The position numbers and the translations under genes are program-made. DNA of 64,000 nt from an uncultured Draconibacterium sp. (GTDB lineage: Bacteria; Bacteroidota; Bacteroidia; Bacteroidales; Prolixibacteraceae). Below, one piece after another: positions 43,189 through 51,343 of the stretch. Location: assembly GCF_963675065.1 (NCBI RefSeq), contig NZ_OY775905.1, forward strand, positions 186,001-250,000. Direction: 5' to 3'. Each line of letters opens with the position of its first letter. Position 1 is the stretch's first letter. Below the pieces are notes generated by a model. The model made no database searches, was not told the origin of the DNA, and saw only the letters and a list, made by a program, of their open reading frames with translations.

Positions 43189-44028
43189 CTAAATTCTGTA
43201 GGCCCACTCTTCCACTTCTTTTAGGTAGTCCATCGGACTTTGATACACAAACTTATAATCCAATACCTGAATGAGTTTATCGCTGTTGATCACCTTGTAA
43301 CTTCCTTTGTCTTTTGAAAAAACCGGAATTGGCAGCTCGCTGATCTTTGCAGCTTTTGCATAAAACTCATTTCTTCCCGGATATTCCGGGCTTGCTGCAT
43401 TAAACACCTCGCCCCAAATATCCTTTTCAATGATTTGAGTGATGATATTTATACAATCGTCGCGATGGATAAGATTTACAGGTGAATCAAAAACCGGTGT
43501 ATTTCGATTCTGTACAAAACGTGCCGGATTGCGGTCGTAGCCGATCAAACCGCCAAACCGAATTACCGTAGTTTGAAATTCTGGATTATCCAGCAGCAGT
43601 TTTTCCGCTTTCAGCAAAGCCCTGCCACTAGCTTTCTCGGGTGTTCCTTCATCGCCTTCTTTCACTTCTGTATTTTTCGACTGGTAAACCGATGTTGAAG
43701 AGATAAATAGTACTTTTTTAATGTTCAGTTCCTCTACTTTGGCAATTACCTGCTCAATTTTTTTCGGAAATGAGTCCTCCACACAATCGGTTCGCGTTGG
43801 CGGAATGCTGATGATAAGCACATCGGTATTAAAAAAACTATTGTAATCCACTGTCAGCGATTGTGCTTTGGCTTTCACATAAAATGCACTAATTCCGCTC
43901 ACCTCAAGTCGGTTGTAACTTTGTGTTGAAGCTACCGAGCCTTTAACTTTCCAGCCTTTTCGGAGAAATGACCGCCCCAACGCCGTTCCCAGCCATCCGC
44001 AACCTAATATCGATACTGTTGTTCTCAT
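43189..44028 (-). CDS. NAD(P)-binding epimerase/reductase-like protein (YeeZ-like), 279 aa
   Basis: Rossmann fold with SILGCGWLGTALGRSFLRKG at the N-terminus (GxGxxG), a middle stretch KKVLFISSTSVYQS where the last Tyr would be the catalytic Tyr of extended SDRs, and VIRFGGLIGYDRNP. Size matches extended SDR/YeeZ-type proteins of unknown substrate. It sits inside the sulfite reductase-siroheme operon, 46 nt after cysI and 2 nt before cobA, so a role in sulfur or tetrapyrrole metabolism is suggested by context only. Confidence 0.75.
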   Translation of the reverse strand: MRTTVSILGCGWLGTALGRSFLRKGWKVKGSVASTQSYNRLEVSGISAFYVKAKAQSLTVDYNSFFNTDVLIISIPPTRTDCVEDSFPKKIEQVIAKVEELNIKKVLFISSTSVYQSKNTEVKEGDEGTPEKASGRALLKAEKLLLDNPEFQTTVIRFGGLIGYDRNPARFVQNRNTPVFDSPVNLIHRDDCINIITQIIEKDIWGEVFNAASPEYPGRNEFYAKAAKISELPIPVFSKDKGSYKVINSDKLIQVLDYKFVYQSPMDYLKEVEEWAYRI

Positions 44029-44074
44029 GTTTACTTCCTTTTAAGTTTTGATTTCTGTCCTTTTACTAATGGAA

Positions 44075-45775
44075 TTAGTGCTTAAAATCCCGACCTTCTT
44101 TTATTTCCTCCACATAATTTTTGCGGAGAACAAAGTCGCCAAAATGCTCTCCATCCTCGCGGGTTGCTGCAAAATCAGCAATTATCGGACGCAGCTCGTT
44201 CAGTATCTCTTCCTCGTTGATGGTTTGTTTGTAAAGCGTATTCAAACGCGATCCGTTAAAACTTCCACCAAGGTATAAGTTGTAGTAGCCCGGCGATTTA
44301 CCGATCAGGCCAATTTCGGCCAGGTAAGGTCGTCCGCAACCATTCGGGCAGCCGGTCATACGGATTACAATTTCTTCTTTGCCCAGCTGATGTTCATCCA
44401 GTATCGATTCAATTTTCGATACCAAATCAGGTAGGTAACGTTCGGCTTCCGCAAAGGCCAGCGGGCAAGTCGGTAAAGCAACGCAAGCAATGGAATTCTT
44501 TCGTAAACCGGAGATATCTTCGGGAGATACACCATAGGTTTTTAGCAAGGCATCAACCTGGTTTTTCACTTTTGTGCTTACTCCCGAGATGATCAGGTTC
44601 TGATTTCCGGTAAGAATAATATCGCCGTCAATTACTTTTGATATCTCACGAAGGGCAGTTTTTAGTTTGTATTCTCCCCGGTCGAGTACACGGCCACCTT
44701 CAACAAAATAAGTGAGGTGCCACTTTTTGTCACTACCTTTTATCCAGCCAAAATCATCACCGTTTCGCTCTAAAGTGTATGCGCGTTCCGGCTCCAGTTC
44801 ATACCCCAGATATTTGATAAGTTCTGCTACGAATTCCTCCACTCCCATTCGGTCGATGGTGTATTTCAAACGGGCCTGTTTCCGGTCTTTTCTATTACCG
44901 TTATCGCGTTGTACGAGTACTACTTTTTCGGCTACGTCAATAATCTGATCGGGAGTACAAAAGCCAATTACAGTTCCGGTTCTGGGATACGTTTCGGGTT
45001 TCCCAAAAGTGGTTCCCAAACCACCGCCAACAGCAACATTGTAGCCAACAATTTTTCCGTTTTCAATTATGGCGATAAAACCCAGATCCTGCGAAAAAAC
45101 ATCACAATCGTTATGTGGTGGAATTACAATCCCAATCTTAAACTTACGCGGCAGGTAACGATTTCCGTACAAAGGCTCAACCTCCTCTTTACTGTCGGCA
45201 ACCAGTTTTTTATCCAGCCATATTTCGTGATAAGCACCTGTTTTTGGCAAAAGATGCTCGCTGATATTTTTAGCTGTTTCAATTACTTCAGCATGAAACG
45301 GCGACTGCGCCGGATTAGCGTGGCTCATCACATTACGGTTTACGTCGCCACAAGCCGCGATGGTATCCATCAGACTGTCGTTCATCCCTTTAATGGTAGC
45401 CTTCAGGTTTCGTTTCAGCACACCATGCAACTGAAATGTTTGTCTTGTAGTCAATTTCAACGTACCATTGGCATATTTCTCCGACAGCTCGTCCATTGCC
45501 AGCCACTGCTTTGGCGTAAATCTTCCGCCGGGCATGCGCAGCCGTATCAGAAATGAAAAGGCAGGCTCCAGCTTTTGCCTTTTTCGCTCTTTGTCTACAT
45601 CACGGTCCCACTGCTGATAAATACCATGGAATTTAGAGATTTGGGTATCTCCGTCCGAAATGGCCCCGGTAATCGGGTCGGCCAGACTTTCAGTCAAAGT
45701 TCCACGTAGATAATTACTATCGTATTTGAGCTTTTCAACTTCTGAAAGCTCCTGCCAGTTAATATTTTCACTCAT
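44075..45775 (-). CDS. cysI: Assimilatory sulfite reductase hemoprotein subunit, 566 aa
   Basis: Six-electron reduction of sulfite to sulfide at a coupled siroheme-[4Fe-4S] centre. The cluster ligands are Cys431 and Cys437 (CVALPTCPLA) and Cys476 and Cys480 (RMTGCPNGCGRPY). LKLTTRQTFQLHGVLK and GDVNRNVMSHANPAQ are typical of the anion-binding side. Full length. Electrons come from CysJ, encoded just upstream; siroheme comes from the cobA and Met8-like genes of the same operon. Confidence 0.96.
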   Translation of the reverse strand: MSENINWQELSEVEKLKYDSNYLRGTLTESLADPITGAISDGDTQISKFHGIYQQWDRDVDKERKRQKLEPAFSFLIRLRMPGGRFTPKQWLAMDELSEKYANGTLKLTTRQTFQLHGVLKRNLKATIKGMNDSLMDTIAACGDVNRNVMSHANPAQSPFHAEVIETAKNISEHLLPKTGAYHEIWLDKKLVADSKEEVEPLYGNRYLPRKFKIGIVIPPHNDCDVFSQDLGFIAIIENGKIVGYNVAVGGGLGTTFGKPETYPRTGTVIGFCTPDQIIDVAEKVVLVQRDNGNRKDRKQARLKYTIDRMGVEEFVAELIKYLGYELEPERAYTLERNGDDFGWIKGSDKKWHLTYFVEGGRVLDRGEYKLKTALREISKVIDGDIILTGNQNLIISGVSTKVKNQVDALLKTYGVSPEDISGLRKNSIACVALPTCPLAFAEAERYLPDLVSKIESILDEHQLGKEEIVIRMTGCPNGCGRPYLAEIGLIGKSPGYYNLYLGGSFNGSRLNTLYKQTINEEEILNELRPIIADFAATREDGEHFGDFVLRKNYVEEIKEGRDFKH

Positions 45776-45793
45776 AAATCATAATTTTTGGGC

Positions 45794-45861
45794 TAAGGGT
45801 GCTCACGTGGCTGAGTTGGCCACACACCCTTAATTTTTCCCCGATTAACTTCATTATCGGG
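45794..45861 (-). repeat. Two tandem hairpins in the cysJ-cysI spacer
   Basis: Hairpin 1: TAAGGGTG (45794-45801) with CACCCTTA (45825-45832), extended inward by GTGGC/GCCAC (45807-45811, 45819-45823). Hairpin 2: CCCGAT (45840-45845) with ATCGGG (45856-45861). Together they fill half of the 139-nt gap. There is no T-run in the leftward direction that would make them a strong terminator; differential expression or mRNA processing is plausible. Confidence 0.6.
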
Positions 45862-45914
45862 ATTAGTTCGGCTAATAACGTTTAATGTGTTTCTCTTTTA
45901 AAAGTTGATTCTCA

Positions 45915-47738
45915 CTAATAAACATCGGTTTGGAAACGCTTTTCACGTTTCAAATTTTTCACATATTTTTCGGCTTGTTCCTCGCTGATTCCACCCTGAG
46001 TTTGAATGATATCAAGCAAAGCCTTATTTACATCTTTGGCCATGTATTTCATGTCGCCACACAGGTACAAATGCGCACCGTTCTCCAGCCAGTCGAACAC
46101 CTCTTTTTGCTGCTCTTTCAGTTTGTGCTGCACATAAACTTTTTCTTCCTGGTCGCGACTAAATGCTACATCCATTTTGGTAAGCAATTCTTTCTTTAAC
46201 AGCTTTTGCCACTCGGTTTGGTAAAGGAAATCGGAGCTAAAACGACGGTCGCCAAAAAACAACCACGACTCACCTTTAATTCCCATACTCTCGCGATGCT
46301 GCATAAATGCACGGTAAGGTGCTACACCCGTTCCGGCACCAACCATGATAATCTTTGATCCGTTGGCCGGTAATTTAAACGACGGATTTTTGTCGATATA
46401 AACCGGAATCTGCTCATCAATCTCAATGCTGTCGGCCAGATGCGATGAACATGCTCCGTTGCGTTTGCGGTTTTTACGCTCGTAGCGCACAACCGAAACT
46501 GTTACATGAACTTCTTCTCCAACACTTTCCATGCTTGATGAGATGGAATACAAACGTGGCGGGATCGGGCGCAAAACCTCAACCAGCTTATGCGCATTCC
46601 ACTCGTACGGGTAATCTTCCAAAAGGTCGAGCACATCGTGGCCGTACAAATAATTGTCGAGCGCCTCATCGTCGGCAAGTAATTTGGCCAGTTCTGCATT
46701 CTTTGTTTTCTCCTGGTATTTATTCAGCAGATCGAAAGTCAATATTGTAATTTCAAGATGGTGCGACAAAGCTTCCTTTATGCTATATTCCTCCTCTTCA
46801 ATATCAACTTTCTGTTCCGGATCGAAACCTGTAAAGGCCAAAATATCTTCTACCAGCGCTTCAGGGTTTTTGGTGAAAATCCCTAACGAATCGCCAGGTT
46901 CGTATTCCAGGCCTGATCCTTCAAGCGAAAGTTCAACATGATACACTTCCTTGTCTGAATCACTTCCGGTAATCCGAACTTTCTCCAGCACTGTTGCCAT
47001 ATATGGATTTGATTTCGAGAACTCCTCGCCAAAACCTCCGGCGCCATTAACCGACACTGATGCCGTTGACGCGCCTGCAACAACAGGCTCCGGTGTTTCG
47101 GCCGGTGTAAGATTCAATAAAAAGAGATTCATCCACGTTTCCGATGGTTGTTCGTAATCCACATCGCATTTTACAGCTTGCGTAATACGATAACCTCCCC
47201 GGCTCTTAAGGGCCTCATCAATTTCTTCGCCTGTTTTACAAAAATGCTTGTAGGTTTTGTCACCCAGTGCCAGTACCGAATAGTTTACTCCTTCGAGTTG
47301 AGGTGCACGCGGCCCGGTAACATATTTATAAAAATCTTCGGCCATATCCGGTGGATCACCCTCCCCATGCGTACTAACAATTATCGCTACATTATCTTCC
47401 TCGTTCAGCTTTTTGTAATTGTAATCGTACAAACTCAAAACCTGGGCATCAATTCCCTTAAACGAAGCTTTCTCTCCTAATTTTTCGGCCAGTCCCTGAG
47501 AATGTCCGGTTTCGGTACCATACAAAATGGTAAGCTTAATCGCACTTTGGGGTGGCGGGGCCACTGCTGCACTTGCAGTTGTACTTCCAACACCTGGCAC
47601 TTCTACGCCTCCCAGGGCTGCCAATCGCCCTTCAAAATAACCATTTAACCATACAGTTTGCTCCTTATTCAAGCCTTCAACCAACTGGCCTAAAGCACTC
47701 AACTGTGCATCATTTAATGGATTTGTTCTTAAACTCAT
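45915..47738 (-). CDS. cysJ: Sulfite reductase [NADPH] flavoprotein subunit, 607 aa
   Basis: Transfers electrons from NADPH via FAD and FMN to CysI. N-terminal helical part (QLVEGLNKEQTVWLNGYFEG), flavodoxin domain from about residue 70 (ILYGTETGHSQGLAEKLG, STHGEGDPP), FAD-binding part with RLYSISSS, and NADPH-binding part with MVGAGTGVAPYRAFMQHRE. The C-terminus YVKNLKREKRFQTDVY is standard. Full length for the family. Confidence 0.96.
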   Translation of the reverse strand: MSLRTNPLNDAQLSALGQLVEGLNKEQTVWLNGYFEGRLAALGGVEVPGVGSTTASAAVAPPPQSAIKLTILYGTETGHSQGLAEKLGEKASFKGIDAQVLSLYDYNYKKLNEEDNVAIIVSTHGEGDPPDMAEDFYKYVTGPRAPQLEGVNYSVLALGDKTYKHFCKTGEEIDEALKSRGGYRITQAVKCDVDYEQPSETWMNLFLLNLTPAETPEPVVAGASTASVSVNGAGGFGEEFSKSNPYMATVLEKVRITGSDSDKEVYHVELSLEGSGLEYEPGDSLGIFTKNPEALVEDILAFTGFDPEQKVDIEEEEYSIKEALSHHLEITILTFDLLNKYQEKTKNAELAKLLADDEALDNYLYGHDVLDLLEDYPYEWNAHKLVEVLRPIPPRLYSISSSMESVGEEVHVTVSVVRYERKNRKRNGACSSHLADSIEIDEQIPVYIDKNPSFKLPANGSKIIMVGAGTGVAPYRAFMQHRESMGIKGESWLFFGDRRFSSDFLYQTEWQKLLKKELLTKMDVAFSRDQEEKVYVQHKLKEQQKEVFDWLENGAHLYLCGDMKYMAKDVNKALLDIIQTQGGISEEQAEKYVKNLKREKRFQTDVY

Positions 47739-47779
47739 TTTTGATTTTTAATTAGAAGACCGAATTGAATAAATTCAAA

Positions 47780-48229
47780 TCAATCTAGTTGCAACTTATC
47801 TTTTATTATATTTCTTATTCTTATCGATTCATAAACATCCTCGCCATTCGAGCTCACCGCCACCGAAATTTTTCCATGTCGGTAGATAGCAGGAGAAACA
47901 AACTGACAGCGAGATGGTTTATCATGAATATTAACTAATACCTTTTCTTCGCGACAGTCCTTTTCAATTTGCCGGTCGAGCTCTTCATTATTCGAGCAGG
48001 AATAAAGCATTAAATAGTCTTTTAAATATTTTTTGTGGTACGGCGCTTCTATATATTTCACCCCGTTGTTTTTTATCTCATCGCATACATTAATGGCAAG
48101 TATTTCAACCTCGGCATTGTGGCGCTGTAAAATCTTTAGCTTGCTGTAAGCACTTTGCCCGCCACCAACAATCAGTATTTTCTGGTTGGCAATATCAATT
48201 GCAATTGGTAAAAAATTCTTCTCTTCCAT
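47780..48229 (-). CDS. Precorrin-2 dehydrogenase/sirohydrochlorin ferrochelatase (Met8-like), 149 aa
   Basis: Oxidises precorrin-2 and may insert iron to complete siroheme. LPIAIDIANQKILIVGGGQSA holds the NAD-binding motif GGG, and KPSRCQFVSPAIYRHGKISVAVSS is the CysG N-terminal-domain signature. At 149 residues it is shorter than full CysG N-terminal modules of about 210, so the C-terminal dimerisation part is reduced. It lies 5 nt after the DUF2061 gene and about 40 nt before cysJ. Confidence 0.9.
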   Translation of the reverse strand: MEEKNFLPIAIDIANQKILIVGGGQSAYSKLKILQRHNAEVEILAINVCDEIKNNGVKYIEAPYHKKYLKDYLMLYSCSNNEELDRQIEKDCREEKVLVNIHDKPSRCQFVSPAIYRHGKISVAVSSNGEDVYESIRIRNIIKDKLQLD

Positions 48230-48234
48230 ACTGT

Positions 48235-48486
48235 TTAAATTTCGTATTCAATTGGTGTATGTTTAACCCTTCCAAAGCTGATTTTGTTCCAGGCGCGTTC
48301 GTGAAAAAAGTACAATGCCATTTTTGTAAAAAGCTCGACCCCGCCAATTGTAACCGCAAAATTGATATCTCCTACCACAAACCACGAGATTAGAATGGTA
48401 TCGATCGTGCCGATGGTACGCCACGAAATCGTTTTTACAATACTCCGTCTTTTCCGTTCAACAATATTTTCTTTTTCCCTTGCCAT
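48235..48486 (-). CDS. DUF2061 membrane protein, 83 aa
   Basis: Two hydrophobic helices (TISWRTIGTIDTILISWFVVG; AVTIGGVELFTKMALYFFHER) with the family pattern RSIVKTISWR and FFHERAWNKI. DUF2061 proteins are frequently encoded with sulfate assimilation genes in Bacteroidota; function unknown. First full-length cistron of the sulfite operon, directly behind the attenuator-like leader. Confidence 0.88.
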   Translation of the reverse strand: MAREKENIVERKRRSIVKTISWRTIGTIDTILISWFVVGDINFAVTIGGVELFTKMALYFFHERAWNKISFGRVKHTPIEYEI

Positions 48487-48533
48487 AAAACTCTTTCCTG
48501 TTTAAAATCTCAAGTTTCATTTGAATCAATCTC

Positions 48534-48612
48534 AAAAAAAAAGCCCTTCTGCAGATACAGAAGAGCCTTTCAAATCGAGTAATATTTTCAATCCATGGTC
48601 AGTCCCTCTGCA
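48534..48612 (-). promoter_or_regulatory. Candidate transcription attenuator: terminator plus alternative antiterminator pairing
   Basis: Terminator: a 13-bp stem with two G-U pairs, AAAGGCTCTTCTG (48570-48558) with CAGAAGGGCTTTT (48551-48539) around 6 nt, followed by a run of nine T in leftward reading. It lies 48 nt before the DUF2061 start, inside the operon leader. Antiterminator: TGCAGAGGG (48612-48604), which is the end of the leader ORF, can pair with TCTTCTGTA (48564-48556), the 5' arm of the terminator (9 bp, three G-U). The two structures exclude each other. A ribosome reaching the leader stop would cover TGCAGAGGG and favour termination; one stalled at the tandem Cys codons would leave it free. 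Confidence 0.7.
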
Positions 48613-48661
48613 CAACAATATTGTCGCAACACATACACATCATACATGTCATTTTCATCAT
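48599..48661 (-). CDS. Cys/Met-rich leader peptide of the sulfite/siroheme operon, 20 aa
   Basis: A 20-codon ORF starts with ATGATG at 48661 and ends with TGA at 48599. It reads MMKMTCMMCMCC then DNIVVQRD: four Cys (6, 9, 11, 12) and six Met in the first twelve codons. Such Cys density is far above chance. It is followed by an intrinsic terminator and precedes genes whose end product, sulfide, feeds cysteine synthesis. This is the hallmark of a leader peptide that senses charged tRNA-Cys (possibly tRNA-Met). A start at the second ATG is also possible. Confidence 0.7.
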   Translation of the reverse strand: MMKMTCMMCMCCDNIVVQRD

Positions 48662-48709
48662 TGTTATTTTAGAGAAACTATTAACCATTGCGCTTTAAAA
48701 TTATTTCTA

Positions 48710-48725
48710 TGTGACTTTTATCACA
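48710..48725. promoter_or_regulatory. Perfect Crp-type palindrome TGTGA-N6-TCACA
   Basis: TGTGACTTTTATCACA at 48710-48725 is an exact match to the E. coli Crp half-sites with the correct 6-nt spacer. By base composition such a match is expected less than about 0.1 times in 64 kb. It lies just downstream of a leftward -7 element, at or near the predicted start of transcription of the sulfite operon, which would suit repression more than activation. A Crp/Fnr protein with matching recognition-helix residues is encoded at 62336. Confidence 0.5.
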
Positions 48726-48730
48726 CACTG

Positions 48731-48757
48731 CAAATGTAAATGAAAATTTCAGACAAA
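48731..48757 (-). promoter_or_regulatory. Candidate promoter of the sulfite/siroheme operon
   Basis: Minus-strand TACATTTG (48738-48731) fits the TAnnTTTG -7 consensus. TTTG occurs at 48757-48754 but only 15 nt away, short of the usual 19. Transcription would start near 48724 and give a leader of about 240 nt containing the Cys-rich ORF and terminator. Confidence 0.45.
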
Positions 48758-49022
48758 AAAAGAATTTTACTTACTTATTTTTATTTATTCTAAATTAATT
48801 AACAAACCAAAACGGGCGCTGAAAGGACCAAAAACAGAATACATGTTTTTTAATTGATATAATTGTTATGCTATTCTGATAAATCGCCACACCCCCTTAT
48901 TTATAATGATTTCAGACTATAACAATTATTAACAATAGCACCTAAAAAGCTGTACGATTGCAAATTAAGTTCTACTGCTAACAGGGCTCAGATAATATAT
49001 TATTTCCACCTGATTTCTACCT

Positions 49023-49053
49023 CTTGATTGTTAATAAATTATTACTATTTTTG
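49023..49053 (+). promoter_or_regulatory. Candidate promoter of the EF-G-like gene
   Basis: TATTTTTG at 49046-49053 fits TAnnTTTG. CTTG at 49023-49026, 19 nt upstream, approximates the TTTG -33 element. The start codon follows at 49116. The rest of 48740-49022 is AT-rich with nothing else recognised. Confidence 0.5.
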
Positions 49054-49115
49054 ATGACCTCGCTTCAAAATGATGAAGAAAACGAGTATAAATAAATCAA
49101 TAAAACTTATATACT

Positions 49116-51272
49116 ATGAAAGTTTATAAAACCGATGAAGTTCGGAACATTGCGTTAGTTGGTAATGCCGGCAGTGGGAAAACCACCCTTGCAGAGTCTA
49201 TGCTGTTCGAGGGTGGAGTTATTAATCGCAAAGGTGATGTTGGTTCAAAAAATACAGTATCCGACTACAACCCAATAGAGCAGGATTATGGTAATTCTGT
49301 TTTTTCTACCCTAATGCACACCGAATACAACGGAAAAAAAATAAATATTATGGACACCCCCGGGATGGACGATCTTTGTGGTGGTGTTGTATCGTCGTTA
49401 AGTGTTACGGCGCTTGGCTTGTTAACCATAAACGCTTCAAATGGAGTTGAAGCCGGTACTGAAGCTGCTGCCCGCCATGCAGACAAAGCAAACACACCAC
49501 TTGTTGTGGTTTTTAATCAGCTCGATCACGAAAATTCGAATTACGAAAGTACACTGGAACAATGCAAAACTGCCTTTGGCAATAAAATTACTATTATCCA
49601 GTACCCTGTTGACGCTGGTACAGGTTTTTCGTCAATTATAGATGTACTTAAAATGAAAATGTACACTTATAAAGACGAAAGTGGTAAACCTGAGATTTCT
49701 GACATTCCCGAATCGGAGCTTGAAAAAGCAGAAGAACTGCACAACGAATTGGTTGAGAAAGCCGCCGAAAACGAGGAAGCTTTAATGGAATTGTATTTCG
49801 ACAAAGGAACACTTACCGAAGACGAAATGCGCAAAGGTATTAAGCTGGGAATGCTAGACCTGACTCTTTACCCGGTATTTTGTACCACTGCAAAGAAAAG
49901 TATTGGCGTTGGTCGTTTAATGGAGTTTATTACCAATATTGCTCCGGCACCAAAGGAAAAGAAAATGACTGAGATTATTTCTGGCAAAGAAGTAAAAATG
50001 GATGCATCGGAACCAACCAGTCTTTTTGTTTTCAAAACAGCTGTTGAGCCACATGTTGGCGAAATCACTTATTTTAAAGTGATGTCGGGAGTTGCAAAAG
50101 AAGGTATTGACCTCATCAACTCGAAAACAGGCAATAAAGAACGTTTATCGCAAGTGTTTGTACCCGATGGAAAAAGCCGCGAGAAGGTAGACGAACTTCA
50201 TGCAGGCGACCTGGGCTGTACTGTTAAACTGAAAGAAACCAGGTTTAACCAAACACTGGCAGCAAAAGAAATAGGAACAGAATTTGCACCGATCGTATTC
50301 CCTACTCCGCGTCATACAGTAGCAGCCAAAGCTATTGCCGACGCTGACGATGAAAAAGTAGGTGAAATTTTAAGTAAAATAAAATACGAAGATCCAACCT
50401 ACGTAATTGAGTATTCGAAAGAGTTAAAGCAACAATTAATACACGCGCAAGGCGAATATCACCTGAATGTGTTAAAATGGTATTTCGATAACGTGCATAA
50501 AGTTGACGTGGAATATCTGAAACCAAAAATTCCATATCGCGAAACGATTACAAAACCTGCACAAGCAGATTATCGTCACAAAAAACAATCAGGTGGTGCT
50601 GGTCAGTTTGGCGAAGTGCACATGATTATTGAACCATACGAAGAAGGTGCAGAGCCTAAAAAAATGTTCAAATTTGGCGATAAAGAACAGAAAATTTCAG
50701 TTCGTGCCGTTGAAGAACACAAACTGGACTGGGGTGGAAAACTGGTTTTTGTAAACAGTATTGTTGGTGGATCAATCGATGCCCGCTTTTTACCGGCTAT
50801 CCTGAAAGGAATTATGGAAAAAATTGAACAAGGTCCACTTACCGGTTCGTATGCCCGCGATATTATCGTATATGTTTACGACGGAAAAATGCACCCGGTT
50901 GACTCGAACGAAATTTCGTTTAAACTGGCCGGACGTAATGCCTTCAGCATGGCCTTTAAAAATGCCGGCCCAAAAATTCTTGAGCCAATCTTAAATCTTG
51001 AAGTGTGGGTACCATCAGACCGCATGGGTGATGCCATGAGTGACCTGCAGGGACGTCGAGCCATGATTATGGGCATGGGATCGGAAAAAGGAATGGAGAA
51101 AATTACAGCAAAAGTTCCGCAAAAGGAAATGTACAAATACACCACTGCGCTGAGTTCAATTACCGGCGGAAGAGGCGTGTTTAAAATAAGTTTCGACGGA
51201 TACGAAAAAGTACCTTCGGATGTACAGGAAGAACTGCTGAAAGCTTACGAAGCCGAGCAGGAAGAAGAATAG
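49116..51272 (+). CDS. fusA2: Divergent elongation factor G paralogue (EF-G2), 718 aa
   Basis: Full EF-G domain order, but the GTPase motifs differ from the housekeeping copy at 24474. G1 is GNAGSGKT instead of AHIDAGKT. G3 is DTPGMDD, with Met84 where EF-G has the catalytic His. G4 is NQLD (134-137) instead of NKxD. Domain IV (GGAGQFGEVHMIIEPYE) and V (SITGGRGVFKISF) are intact. Bacteroides EF-G2 proteins are reported to support translocation under starvation without normal GTP hydrolysis; the loss of the G3 His here agrees with that. It stands alone with its own promoter-like sequence and terminator. Confidence 0.92.
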   Translation: MKVYKTDEVRNIALVGNAGSGKTTLAESMLFEGGVINRKGDVGSKNTVSDYNPIEQDYGNSVFSTLMHTEYNGKKINIMDTPGMDDLCGGVVSSLSVTALGLLTINASNGVEAGTEAAARHADKANTPLVVVFNQLDHENSNYESTLEQCKTAFGNKITIIQYPVDAGTGFSSIIDVLKMKMYTYKDESGKPEISDIPESELEKAEELHNELVEKAAENEEALMELYFDKGTLTEDEMRKGIKLGMLDLTLYPVFCTTAKKSIGVGRLMEFITNIAPAPKEKKMTEIISGKEVKMDASEPTSLFVFKTAVEPHVGEITYFKVMSGVAKEGIDLINSKTGNKERLSQVFVPDGKSREKVDELHAGDLGCTVKLKETRFNQTLAAKEIGTEFAPIVFPTPRHTVAAKAIADADDEKVGEILSKIKYEDPTYVIEYSKELKQQLIHAQGEYHLNVLKWYFDNVHKVDVEYLKPKIPYRETITKPAQADYRHKKQSGGAGQFGEVHMIIEPYEEGAEPKKMFKFGDKEQKISVRAVEEHKLDWGGKLVFVNSIVGGSIDARFLPAILKGIMEKIEQGPLTGSYARDIIVYVYDGKMHPVDSNEISFKLAGRNAFSMAFKNAGPKILEPILNLEVWVPSDRMGDAMSDLQGRRAMIMGMGSEKGMEKITAKVPQKEMYKYTTALSSITGGRGVFKISFDGYEKVPSDVQEELLKAYEAEQEEE

Positions 51273-51307
51273 ACCATTTTCTAATCCATTTTACTATAAC
51301 TAATAAA

Positions 51308-51343
51308 TCCCGGTTCGTTTTTAACGGATCGGGGTTTTGTTTT
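51308..51343 (+). terminator. Terminator of the EF-G2 gene
   Basis: TCCCGGTTCGTT (51308-51319) pairs over 12 bp, three of them G-U, with AACGGATCGGGG (51323-51334) around a 3-nt loop. TTTTGTTTT follows. It is 36 nt after the stop at 51272. Confidence 0.85.

Noticed and set aside
44909..45556. 215-codon plus-strand open frame
   Set aside because: It is fully antisense to cysI; the cysI frame carries all catalytic residues.
48487..48724. SAM or cobalamin riboswitch in the sulfite operon leader
   Set aside because: No conserved riboswitch core was recognised; a leader ORF with a terminator/antiterminator explains the region better.
49116..51272. Tetracycline ribosomal protection protein (TetM type)
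   Set aside because: The motifs and C-terminus fit the EF-G2 group of Bacteroidota; no TetM-type signatures were seen.
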